Shown one piece after another: positions 9,667 through 17,799 of a stretch of DNA of 64,000 bases (the first letter of the stretch is position 1; every line of letters begins with the position of its first letter). The stretch spans positions 55,959 through 119,958 of the forward strand of contig NZ_RQVR01000013.1 of NCBI RefSeq assembly GCF_003865365.1, in the 5' to 3' direction. A program made the translations under genes and the position numbers. This stretch comes from Flavobacterium macacae. GTDB lineage: Bacteria; Bacteroidota; Bacteroidia; Flavobacteriales; Flavobacteriaceae. The notes beneath the pieces were generated by a model. That model was given only the letters and a program-made list of their open reading frames with translations, did not search any database and was not told where the DNA came from.

Positions 9667-10335
9667 TCAAATATAACCTCTCAATTTTCCTTCAGAAATT
9701 AATGCTTCATCATCGCCTCCTTTTAAATTAAAAATATCCTTTAAATTTAATTTTCTTTTTTCCACAGCACTCAAAGATAAAGAAGTGTGCAACGGAATAT
9801 TCTTGGTCTTGACGCCTCTGGATAAGTGGTATAAAATTTGGCGATCATATTCATCAATAAGCGTTCCATCCCCCGATTGTTGACTTACAAACTTGAGAAC
9901 CGTTTGGCTGTAATAATTTTCGTTTTTTAGGATTTTATCGAAAGCAATTAGAAGTTCATCAAATGTCAAGTCGTTTTTAATGATAAGTCCGTTAGGGTTA
10001 ATTGACTTAATAATGTTGTTTATTTTTAAGGACTCGGTGTGCATTGTCAATAAAATAACCCGACAAGAAGGCAAAACTTTTTTCATTAATCGAGCAAGAT
10101 CTTCTCCTGACAAAATATTTTTTTCTGTGTAAGGAGGCATGCTTATATCAAAAAAAGCGACGTCATATTGGATCATATTTGGGTTTACCAAGATTTCATA
10201 AGCTGATTTACAATCGTTTGCTTGCGTAATTGTAAACTCAAATTTAGAAGGGTGGTATCCCGCAATTGTGTTTTTGTAGGCTTCAATGATAAAGGGATGA
10301 TCATCGACAATTAAAATATTTATTTTTTTTGTCAT
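9667..10335 (-). CDS. LuxR/NarL-type response regulator
   Basis: The receiver domain (about 1-130) keeps the acidic pair in IVDDHP, phospho-acceptor Asp in FFDISMP, Thr in LLTMHT and Lys in IIKNDL, so it should be phosphorylatable. The C-terminal HTH (about 158-215) is a divergent LuxR type with RGVKTKNIPLH and SLSAVEKRK. It begins 2 nt after the histidine-kinase gene, so the two form a cotranscribed two-component system. Targets are not shown. The conserved TACGGttttCCCGCAT sites just downstream are a candidate operator, which is an inference. Confidence 0.9.
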   Translation of the reverse strand: MTKKINILIVDDHPFIIEAYKNTIAGYHPSKFEFTITQANDCKSAYEILVNPNMIQYDVAFFDISMPPYTEKNILSGEDLARLMKKVLPSCRVILLTMHTESLKINNIIKSINPNGLIIKNDLTFDELLIAFDKILKNENYYSQTVLKFVSQQSGDGTLIDEYDRQILYHLSRGVKTKNIPLHTSLSLSAVEKRKLNLKDIFNLKGGDDEALISEGKLRGYI

Positions 10336-10337
10336 TG

Positions 10338-12374
10338 CTATTCAATTTTTGTGTTGGTTTCAATTGGGACACTGATGGTAATGGTTGTTCCTTTTCCTGG
10401 TTTTGATTTTATATCCAGTATTCCTTTGCTCGTTTCGGCTCTTGACATCATATTTTGTAATCCAATACCTTTACTTTTCTTTTTAACCGAAAATCCGATT
10501 CCGTCATCAGAAATAACCATTCTCAGATATTTTTCTGATTTCTTGATTTCGATTTTTATATTTTTTGCTTGAGCATACTTATTTATATTCTGAAGGCTTT
10601 CTTGCAGAATTCTATACAAGTTGATTTTGAGTGTATTATCAAATTTTTCCCATTCAATTTGCATGTCAATTAAAAAAGTAACCTTTGCTTCTGAAAGATT
10701 TTCTTGTTGCTCAATAAGATTGTTAATAATACCTACAAAGTTATTATTAACCGCTGATTTTTCCCGATTTAAATCATGTGAAATTTCACGAATATCTTGT
10801 TCAATATTCTTAAGTTCAACAAGATATAAATTCCTGCTATCAATCGCGGCATCATCTTGTCTTTTATTTAAGGAATCTAAATTTAATCTCGCACCAAATA
10901 ACCGACCTAAGATTCCATCGTGAAGTTCTTGTGCAATTCTGATTTTTTCATTTATTCTTCCTTCTTCAATTTTATTTTGTTGAAAAAGCATTAAGTTATA
11001 AATATCTTCATTGGCTTTTTGCTGTGTTTGTTTTAAAAGCAATTGTTGCGTTCTTGCACGCTGATTTCTAATTACAAAAAGCAAAATGCCTATCATGATA
11101 ACAAGACCAAAAAAGAAAATCATATTTCTATTTTGCTCGGCAAGCTTATCTTTCTGTTGAATTATTTCATCGGTTTCATACTCTATTCTGGCAAATTTGT
11201 CTTTGATTTTTCTTTCCGCATTTTGAAGACTGTCATTGATTTTAATATATTCTTCAGAATAATCAGAAGATTTTTCAGAATCAACAACTCCAGTTTGTTT
11301 CAAAGCAGCCAATACGGCACGATAATTTTTGACTTCTTTTGAAAGCGTCAAGGCTTCATTTGCATATCTCTTTGCATTTAAAGTGTCTTTTCTTTCTAAA
11401 TAAAATTCAGATAAATGTATTTTTACATAAATAATTCCGACTCTTTCATTCAGCCCTTCTCTGATTTTTAAAGATTTAAAATACAATTCTGGAAGGTTTG
11501 AAAAGTCTTTAATTTTGAATTTTGAGTAACCAATATTATCTAATAAAATAGCGAAAAGAAAAGAATTGTCTTCTACTAAATGTATTTCATCAATTGCTTG
11601 CTGAAATTTTTCGATAGCCAAGTTATGCTTATTCTGACGCTGATAAACATTTCCAATATTGTTCAGCGAATTTAATTTTTGAACTTGCAAATTCTGACTG
11701 CTATTTAAAGTAAGCTTCAAAGCCTTGTTGTAATATTCCAAAGCCTTCTCATAATCTTTTAATTCAGCAGAAATAAAACCGAGTTGACTATAAACTCTGT
11801 GTCTTTTTTCAACGTTTTGACTATTATCTAATACATTAAGTGCCTTAATTGCAGAAACCTCACTACCTGAAAAATCATTTTCATAGCTCTGTATTGTTGA
11901 AATATTTAAGTATGTATTAAATAAATTTTCTTTATCTTTCAATCTCAGATAAATCTTTTCTGCTTTTGAATAATAAGAATAAGCACTGTCTTTTCTAGTA
12001 GTATTGGTGTAATAATCCCCTAAATAACTATATGCCTTAGCAATATTTACGGTATCATTAGCAGAACGTGCTTTAGCTAAAATAATTTGAGATGCCTTCT
12101 GATATTCACCAAAATTATTAATATTAAAATAGCGATTGGCAACTTTGAAGAGATTGACCCTATTTAAAGAATCATTTTTTTGATTGATTAAAATAGCAAA
12201 GGCCTTTTTATTGTAATTCAGCCGATCTTCATAAGAATAGCTTTCCTCATTGGCTTTATCTAAATAAATCGCAAGAGTATCTGTAATGCTTTTATCGGAA
12301 AAATCATTTTTCTCCTTAGTGCATCCTAAGAATAGTAGACCAATTAGGAAAAAGAGGTGGTAATATTTTTTCAA
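10338..12374 (-). CDS. TPR-containing sensor histidine kinase with lipoprotein-like N-terminus
   Basis: The N-terminus is a lipoprotein-type signal (lipobox LFLGC, Cys about 18). Tetratricopeptide repeats follow (about 60-350), then a coiled segment, one transmembrane helix (about 417-435), a HisKA_3 dimerisation domain with ELHDGILGRL (His about 483) and a HATPase_c domain with N-box LQESLQNINKYA, SDDGIGF and GIGLQNM. The TPR sensor should lie in the periplasm and bind protein or peptide; the ligand is unknown. It is cotranscribed with the response regulator 2 nt downstream and is a close paralogue of the kinase at 41937-43958. Lipidation combined with an internal membrane helix is unusual and needs proof. 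Confidence 0.9.
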   Translation of the reverse strand: MKKYYHLFFLIGLLFLGCTKEKNDFSDKSITDTLAIYLDKANEESYSYEDRLNYNKKAFAILINQKNDSLNRVNLFKVANRYFNINNFGEYQKASQIILAKARSANDTVNIAKAYSYLGDYYTNTTRKDSAYSYYSKAEKIYLRLKDKENLFNTYLNISTIQSYENDFSGSEVSAIKALNVLDNSQNVEKRHRVYSQLGFISAELKDYEKALEYYNKALKLTLNSSQNLQVQKLNSLNNIGNVYQRQNKHNLAIEKFQQAIDEIHLVEDNSFLFAILLDNIGYSKFKIKDFSNLPELYFKSLKIREGLNERVGIIYVKIHLSEFYLERKDTLNAKRYANEALTLSKEVKNYRAVLAALKQTGVVDSEKSSDYSEEYIKINDSLQNAERKIKDKFARIEYETDEIIQQKDKLAEQNRNMIFFFGLVIMIGILLFVIRNQRARTQQLLLKQTQQKANEDIYNLMLFQQNKIEEGRINEKIRIAQELHDGILGRLFGARLNLDSLNKRQDDAAIDSRNLYLVELKNIEQDIREISHDLNREKSAVNNNFVGIINNLIEQQENLSEAKVTFLIDMQIEWEKFDNTLKINLYRILQESLQNINKYAQAKNIKIEIKKSEKYLRMVISDDGIGFSVKKKSKGIGLQNMMSRAETSKGILDIKSKPGKGTTITISVPIETNTKIE

Positions 12375-12469
12375 TAGTCTTAAAAGTTTGTTGCCAAAAA
12401 TAGTAAATCTATTGGTATAAAAAAACTTACACTAAAATCTGTTTTCTAAAATAATTCTGAAAGTAAAAC

Positions 12470-12500
12470 AAAAAAACCGACATAACTGTCGGCTTTTTTT
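12470..12500 (-). terminator. Terminator after the small secreted protein gene
   Basis: Stem CCGACA/TGTCGG with loop TAAC, flanked by A and T runs. It sits 18 nt past the stop at 12518 on the minus strand and separates this gene from the kinase gene. Confidence 0.8.
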
Positions 12501-12517
12501 TATATTAATTTTATTTC

Positions 12518-12709
12518 TTAGTTTCTTGCAACGATATCTACTTTTTTACCGCCTCCTGTTCCTGCTTGACCATTACCAAGGTCAGTGTTTACACCACCTG
12601 TTCTTACTGGCTCGCCTTGTCCTCCTGAATCAGCTGAAGTTGCTTCTACTGAAAAAGAAGTTAATACTACTAAAGAAAATAATCCGATTGTTAAGATAGC
12701 TTTTTTCAT
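12518..12709 (-). CDS. Small secreted Gly-rich protein
   Basis: The product is 63 residues from the second Met (MKKAILTIGLF) or 67 from 12721. The second start is preferred because it opens directly with a Sec signal peptide ending near SFSVEA. The mature part is only about 40 residues, rich in Gly, Ser and Thr (SADSGGQGEPVRTGG and NGQAGTGGGKK), with no Cys and no known domain. A strong terminator follows, so it is its own transcription unit between a LytTR gene and a TPR histidine kinase. That position makes a signalling or ligand role conceivable, but nothing in the sequence proves it. Confidence 0.65.
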   Translation of the reverse strand: MKKAILTIGLFSLVVLTSFSVEATSADSGGQGEPVRTGGVNTDLGNGQAGTGGGKKVDIVARN

Positions 12710-12937
12710 AATGTGTTCCATTTTGTGGTTAATGAATGTTTGGGAAATTTGTTTACTATTGATTGTGATGTCTCATTCTCACGATGTAAAATTACCAAGT
12801 TATTCATTATCAGTAATCTAAATATATATATATATGGTAGAACACACCATTCTATGAGTAGATGATATTGAAATGCGAGTAAATGAACCGATTTTAAAAA
12901 AAGTTGCTTTTTGACTATAAAACTTGAAGGGAGATTT

Positions 12938-13753
12938 TTATATTTCTAGATAATCAGAACTAGAAATAGCAGCAATGATGAGATCCACATTACCTTTGTA
13001 CGATTTTGAGAAGGGAATTTTTGTAGAGGTATTTTTTATAAAACAAACTGAATTTCCGGTATGAATCCTTGAAATATGGTTTTTGTTTATGATATAACTA
13101 TTATGTATGCGATAAAATTCCGAAGGAAGTATGTTCTCAAAATGTTTGAGCGTTTTAAATGCAGTAATCATTTCACCGCTATTTAAATGCATATCAGTAG
13201 AATTATTGTCTGCTTGAAAATAAATAATGTCTGCGGCGTTTAAAAACCGATAATCGCCATATGATTTAATACAGATTGTTAACGGAGAATCTTTTGTAAC
13301 TACCGAAGGAATATCATTGTCAATAAAAACCGGGGCTTGCCCTTTTGCTTCTATAGAAATTTCAGCATCATTTTGAACTGTTTTTTCAAGTCTTAAAATT
13401 GTCTTTCGAAAATCAACAATTTGATGCGGAAATATCAAATAATCAAAAACACCGAATTTTATCGCCTCATAAGCAAGGCTTTCATTCTTTGCCGTGACCA
13501 CAATTTTCGGAATCGCTTTTAAATAACGGTAAAGCTCATTAATTAACAAAAGTGAAAGCTTACTTTTTTTGTCTTTTGGTTCAATTTCAAGAAAAACCAA
13601 ACTCGGCTGAAATTCTAAAATTGCATTAATTCCAGCATCATAATCATTTGCAGATGCCACAAAACGAAGGCTTTGAAACTCATCACATAATGATTGAATT
13701 TTCAAAACATTCTCTTGATTATCGTTAATGATAACGTAGGAATTACTCATCAA
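12938..13753 (-). CDS. LytTR-family DNA-binding protein with degenerate receiver domain
   Basis: The C-terminal 100 residues are a LytTR DNA-binding domain (ADIIYFQADNNSTDMHL, EFYRIHNSYIINKNHI). The N-terminal 130 residues have the fold and length of a receiver, but key residues are changed. The acidic pair is IINDNQ, the phospho-acceptor position reads LVFLEIE (Glu for Asp), and the conserved Lys is replaced in LIFPHQ. It therefore probably does not accept a phosphate and may be constitutively active or regulated otherwise. No LytS-type kinase is adjacent. Either Met of the initial MM could be the start. Confidence 0.85.
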   Translation of the reverse strand: MMSNSYVIINDNQENVLKIQSLCDEFQSLRFVASANDYDAGINAILEFQPSLVFLEIEPKDKKSKLSLLLINELYRYLKAIPKIVVTAKNESLAYEAIKFGVFDYLIFPHQIVDFRKTILRLEKTVQNDAEISIEAKGQAPVFIDNDIPSVVTKDSPLTICIKSYGDYRFLNAADIIYFQADNNSTDMHLNSGEMITAFKTLKHFENILPSEFYRIHNSYIINKNHISRIHTGNSVCFIKNTSTKIPFSKSYKGNVDLIIAAISSSDYLEI

Positions 13754-14218
13754 TTGCTTTTACAAATTTGTTTTTGGAATTCCAATCAGGAATGCAAAAG
13801 CCTGACCGACGATTTATCGGAGCATTTTTTGATTAAGTCTATAATGTGGCAAGTAGTTTTGGGGTACTAATCTTAACCTTTAATAAAAAATCGTTTTTAT
13901 ATTATTTAGTTTACATTATTATGCAAAATTTCTCCTTCTTCTATGGTACTGAACAGAGACCAATTTAGTCTATTAACTACAAAAATAGAATTGTTGTTAA
14001 TACAATCTTAATTTTTGTTGATTAAATAATATTAATATCATAAAAATCCGACGAAATACATGAATTTCAGCCATTTACCTGCATATTTTTTTATTATGTA
14101 AAATAAGAAAAGCAAAAATTTTAAATCATTACCTTATGGCGATATACATCTCTAGTTTTATTGCTAACAAAAAAAGCTGACCGAAATAGCCAGCTTTTAA
14201 AAATATTTAAAATAATGA
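13754..14218. other. Intergenic region upstream of the LytTR gene
   Basis: On the minus strand this 465-nt gap holds the glyS terminator, a degenerate copy of the 8.9-9.7 kb motif at about 14072-14090 (AATATGCAGGTAAATGG), and a TATTTTTG -7-like box at 13980-13987 with TTG 15 nt upstream. The box could drive the LytTR gene through a leader of about 220 nt. No coding ORF was found. Confidence 0.4.
14172..14198 (-). terminator. Terminator of glyS
   Basis: Stem AAAAGCTG/CAGCTTTT followed by a T run on the minus strand, 20 nt past the glyS stop. Confidence 0.8.
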
Positions 14219-15760
14219 TTACATTTTCACCAACCAATTTTTCATTGAAACTTCGCTGTTGATAATAGCTCTTAATTCAGAAATAGCAACACGATCTTGT
14301 TTCATAGAATCTCTGTGGCGAATCGTGACCGTTTTATCTTCTAAAGTTTGGTGGTCAACTGTAATACAAAATGGCGTTCCAAGCGCATCTTGTCTTCTGT
14401 AACGTCTTCCAACGGCGTCTTTTTCATCATAAGCCACGTTGAAATCCCACTTTAACTCTTCAATGATTTCTCTTGCCACATCCGGAAGTCCGTCTTTTTT
14501 AACCAATGGCAAAACGGCTGCTTTTGTTGGAGCTAAAACGCTTGGCAATTGCAACACCGTTCTTGTTGAACCGTCTTCCAACGTTTCTTCTTTCAAAGAA
14601 TTAGAGAAAACTGCCAAAAACATTCTATCTAAACCAACCGAAGTTTCTACTACATAAGGTGTGTAGTTTTTATTTTCTTCGGTATCAAAATACTGCATTT
14701 TTTTATTTGAAAATTGCTCGTGCGCTTTCAAGTCAAAATCAGTTCTTGAATGGATTCCTTCTAACTCTTTAAATCCAAACGGAAAATTAAATTCAATATC
14801 AGCCGCAGCATTTGCATAATGCGCTAATTTTTCGTGATCATGGAAACGGTAGTTCTCTTTTCCTAAACCAAGAGACAAATGCCAGTTCAAACGTGTCGTT
14901 TTCCAGTATTCATACCATTTCATTTCTTCGCCTGGCTTCACAAAAAATTGCATTTCCATTTGTTCAAATTCACGCATCCTGAAAATAAATTGCCTTGCAA
15001 CAATCTCATTTCTAAACGCTTTTCCGGTTTGAGCAATTCCGAAAGGAATTTTCATTCTGCCCGATTTTTGAACATTCAAAAAGTTTACAAAAATACCTTG
15101 AGCCGTTTCTGGACGAAGGTATAAATCCATTGCGCTTTCAGCCGAAGCTCCTAATTTGGTACCAAACATCAAGTTGAATTGCTTCACGTCTGTCCAGTTT
15201 CTGGAACCCGTTTCTGGATCCGCAATTTCTAGTTCTTCGATCAAAGCTTTCACGTCAGCAAGATTTTCATCTCCTAACGATTTCGCCATTCTTTCTAGAA
15301 TTTCTCTTTGTTTTGCTTTATATTCAACAACCCTTGCGTTGGTTTTGATAAATTCTTGCTCGTCAAAAGCTTCGCCAAAACGAACTTTTGCCTTTTCAAT
15401 TTCTTTTTGCGCTTTCTGGTTTAATTTTTCGGCATAATCCTCAATTAAAACGTCAGCACGGTATCTTCTTTTTGAATCTTTGTTATCAATTAATGGATCA
15501 TTGAAAGCATCAACGTGGCCCGAAGCCTTCCAAGTTGTTGGGTGCATCAAAATTGAAGAGTCAAGACCAACAATGTTTTCGTGCATTTGCACCATTGATT
15601 TCCACCAATATTCGCGGATGTTTTTCTTTAATTCAACACCGTTTTGAGCGTAATCATAGACTGCGCTTAAACCATCATAAATTTCGCTTGACGGAAAAAT
15701 GTATCCGTATTCTTTTGCGTGCGAAACTACATTCTTAAATAAATCTTCTTGTTTTGCCAT
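14219..15760 (-). CDS. glyS: Glycine--tRNA ligase (homodimeric type)
   Basis: This class II aminoacyl-tRNA synthetase charges tRNA-Gly. At 513 residues it is the single-chain alpha2 (archaeal/eukaryotic-like) form found in Bacteroidota, not the E. coli GlyQ/GlyS tetramer. Visible features are motif 2 (AFRNEIVARQFIFRMREFEQ), YLRPETAQGIFVNF, motif 3 (TSVGLDRMF) and the C-terminal anticodon-binding domain with GRRYRRQDALGTPFC. The gene at 15816-16676 lies 55 nt upstream on the same strand. Confidence 0.95.
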   Translation of the reverse strand: MAKQEDLFKNVVSHAKEYGYIFPSSEIYDGLSAVYDYAQNGVELKKNIREYWWKSMVQMHENIVGLDSSILMHPTTWKASGHVDAFNDPLIDNKDSKRRYRADVLIEDYAEKLNQKAQKEIEKAKVRFGEAFDEQEFIKTNARVVEYKAKQREILERMAKSLGDENLADVKALIEELEIADPETGSRNWTDVKQFNLMFGTKLGASAESAMDLYLRPETAQGIFVNFLNVQKSGRMKIPFGIAQTGKAFRNEIVARQFIFRMREFEQMEMQFFVKPGEEMKWYEYWKTTRLNWHLSLGLGKENYRFHDHEKLAHYANAAADIEFNFPFGFKELEGIHSRTDFDLKAHEQFSNKKMQYFDTEENKNYTPYVVETSVGLDRMFLAVFSNSLKEETLEDGSTRTVLQLPSVLAPTKAAVLPLVKKDGLPDVAREIIEELKWDFNVAYDEKDAVGRRYRRQDALGTPFCITVDHQTLEDKTVTIRHRDSMKQDRVAISELRAIINSEVSMKNWLVKM

Positions 15761-15815
15761 ACTGCAAAAATATAAAAAATGGATTTGATTATCGACTTTA
15801 AATTAGGAAGAAAAT

Positions 15816-16676
15816 TTAATTTAAAATAAGATTTGTGTTGCCGATAAGATTAATTCCAGAAAAAATATTAACAATATAATTCCCCTTGATTAAATTATTT
15901 TTATGTGCGTCTACCAAAACACAAACATCAACATTTTCTTTTGCGTAATTTATTGTTGTTTTTGCGCTGTAAAAAAGAGTTTTGTTTTTTATTTCCAGTA
16001 CAGCGGGCGCTTTACTTACAATATTAGATTTTGGATTTATGATTTGGATAAAAATATCTTTGTCGCCCTTTTCAACCGAAGGATTGTCTTCTAAAGTAAA
16101 ACACACCTTGATTTTTTCAGTTCCTTTTAATCTTTTCGTTTCTAATATTTTCTCCGAAACAACTTTAGATCCAATCGCACTGACATTTTTTGCTTTCAAT
16201 TTCTTAAGCTCCATGTCACCGACCGACCTTTTTATTTCTGTCTGAAGCTTTGCAATTTTCGAATTTAAATTTAGAATCTCTTCTTTATTGCTCTCAAGAT
16301 CAATCTGTTTGGTCTTCAAAATACTGTTTAAGTTGGCCAGCCGTTTTTCTTTTGAAGTATTGTTCTTTTCAAGGATAGATATACTGCCCTTCAGTTTTTT
16401 GATAGAGGTATCATATACTGCATTCGAATCCGTTGCTTTGTTTGTATTTAGGCTGCTCTCTTTTTCTAATCTCATATTTTTAATTAAAACAGAATCATAC
16501 CGGATCAAGATTTCATTTATGTCATTATTATGAATTTTTTTATCCAATTCAATACTCTCGTTCAATTCTTTTATCTGATTTTCAAAACTATACAGCTTTG
16601 CAACCAGAGTGACAATCGAAACAGAAAGTACGACGACTGAAACTTTGATGACCGCTAAATAATTCTTTCCAAACAT
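15816..16676 (-). CDS. Hypothetical membrane-anchored coiled-coil protein
   Basis: I do not recognise this family. The 286-residue protein has one N-terminal membrane helix (about 8-26), a long Lys/Glu/Asn-rich coiled coil (about 28-175) with heptad-like Leu/Ile spacing, and a C-terminal beta-rich domain of about 100 residues (KIKVCFTLEDNP to LIGNTNLILN) with three Cys. It is probably anchored in the inner membrane facing the periplasm. It lies 55 nt upstream of glyS on the same strand; no functional link is evident. Confidence 0.8.
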   Translation of the reverse strand: MFGKNYLAVIKVSVVVLSVSIVTLVAKLYSFENQIKELNESIELDKKIHNNDINEILIRYDSVLIKNMRLEKESSLNTNKATDSNAVYDTSIKKLKGSISILEKNNTSKEKRLANLNSILKTKQIDLESNKEEILNLNSKIAKLQTEIKRSVGDMELKKLKAKNVSAIGSKVVSEKILETKRLKGTEKIKVCFTLEDNPSVEKGDKDIFIQIINPKSNIVSKAPAVLEIKNKTLFYSAKTTINYAKENVDVCVLVDAHKNNLIKGNYIVNIFSGINLIGNTNLILN

Positions 16677-16886
16677 ACTATAAGATAAAATTTACGCAAA
16701 ATTAAAGTATGATGGCTGTGCCACAAAATATAATCGATGAAGAGTGAATTAAACAGCTAAGAAACACTTTATGCTTGACGTTCTTATTAAAAAACGTAAT
16801 ATACCCCCATTCTGTTTTTATTTTCTTAACAAATATCAATTTAATTTGTATTTTTAAGTTTCAGAATTAATTTTCAAGCCTACAAA

Positions 16887-17579
16887 ATGTTACAGAATCT
16901 CTTCGACTTATTGTTTCCAAAAGTCTGTTTGGGCTGTGAAAATTTTCTTTTATCAAATGAAGATATTATCTGCACGTCTTGCCGCCACGATCTTCCGTTG
17001 ACAAATTATCACCTAGAGCCTGAAAACGAAGTGACCAAAAAATTTTATGGAAGAATCGAAATTCAATTTGGCGCCTCGATGTTATTTTACCACAAACGCG
17101 GTATTGTTCATGAATTGATTCATAATCTAAAATATTACGGGCATCAAGAAATTGGTACATTTTTAGGGAATTGGTATGCCGAAGATTTGAAAAATCTTGA
17201 AATCACAAAATCTTTTGATGTCATAATTCCGGTTCCTTTGCATAAAAAGCGCCTGAAAAAACGCGGTTACAATCAAATTGAAACGTTTGGAAAAACTCTA
17301 TCAGAAAAGCTTTTTATTAAATATGACGATTCTATTCTGGTTCGGAATATTTATTCAAAGACACAAACGAAGAAAAACTTTTTGGGAAGAACGGAGGTCA
17401 ACCAAGCGATTTTTGACGTGGTTTTTACAGAAGATTGCCACGGAAAACATTTTCTTTTGGTGGACGATGTGATTACGACCGGTTCGACCTTGGAAGCCTG
17501 CGCAAGGGCCATTTTGAAAATTCCGGATTCAAAGCTGAGCATTGTTTCGATTGCTGACACTCACAATATGGGTTTTTAG
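16887..17579 (+). CDS. comF: ComF-family phosphoribosyltransferase-like protein
   Basis: The 230-residue protein has an N-terminal zinc-finger-like segment with CLGC and CTSC, then a type I phosphoribosyltransferase fold ending in the PRPP motif FLLVDDVITTGSTL (about 190). PVPLHKKRLKKRGYNQ is typical of ComF/GntX. Family members are linked to natural competence and DNA uptake; the enzymatic activity is unproven. The stop codon overlaps the left end of a dispersed repeat at 17578. Confidence 0.88.
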   Translation: MLQNLFDLLFPKVCLGCENFLLSNEDIICTSCRHDLPLTNYHLEPENEVTKKFYGRIEIQFGASMLFYHKRGIVHELIHNLKYYGHQEIGTFLGNWYAEDLKNLEITKSFDVIIPVPLHKKRLKKRGYNQIETFGKTLSEKLFIKYDDSILVRNIYSKTQTKKNFLGRTEVNQAIFDVVFTEDCHGKHFLLVDDVITTGSTLEACARAILKIPDSKLSIVSIADTHNMGF

Positions 17580-17719
17580 CCCGGATTGGCGCGAAAAGCC
17601 CGGAGTTTTTAAATTTATTTTTTTACCGCAGAAAAACAGCGCCCGAAGGAAGCTCGTTTTTTTGCGTGTAAAAAAAGATTTAAAGACGAGGACTTGCAGC
17701 AGAAAGCCGGAATAGCTTC
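17578..17719 (+). repeat. Dispersed 142-bp repeat, copy 1
   Basis: It starts at AGCCCGGATTG and ends at GGAATAGCTTC, and aligns without visible gaps to 40934-41075 at roughly 85-90% identity by eye. The central GAAGGAAGCTCGTTTTTTTG is identical in both copies. It encodes no protein. It resembles the short intergenic repeats common in Flavobacteriaceae. It fills most of the gap after comF. Confidence 0.75.
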
Positions 17720-17799
17720 AAAAACAGAAATATAATTTTCTTAAAAGATTTCGTTTCCTCTAAATATAATTGTTATTTTGTGGCTAAAATATTTTTCTG

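Larger units (their letters stand above)
8932..9675 (-). repeat. Three tandem degenerate units with terminator hairpins and a conserved semi-palindrome
   Basis: This 757-nt gap between thiL and the response regulator holds no normal ORF. Read on the minus strand, three units each start with a motif of the form ATGCGGGAAAACCGTAAA (plus-strand positions 9639-9661, 9407-9429 and 9133-9155). Each then contains an A/C-rich core resembling CCTTTTTTGCCCCAAA...CTTAACC. Each ends in a hairpin with a minus-strand T tract (9467-9495, 9201-9224, 8932-8966). The first unit has a perfect TATATTTG -7 box (9668-9675) overlapping the response-regulator stop codon. The units may be small transcripts, or the motif may open tiny peptides (9, 8 and 19 codons). 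Nothing shows that they are translated. Confidence 0.55.

Noticed and set aside
12873..12914. Plus-strand ATGCGAGTAAATGAACCG resembling the array motif
   Set aside because: Opposite strand, no hairpin or promoter with it, and only partial similarity; probably chance.
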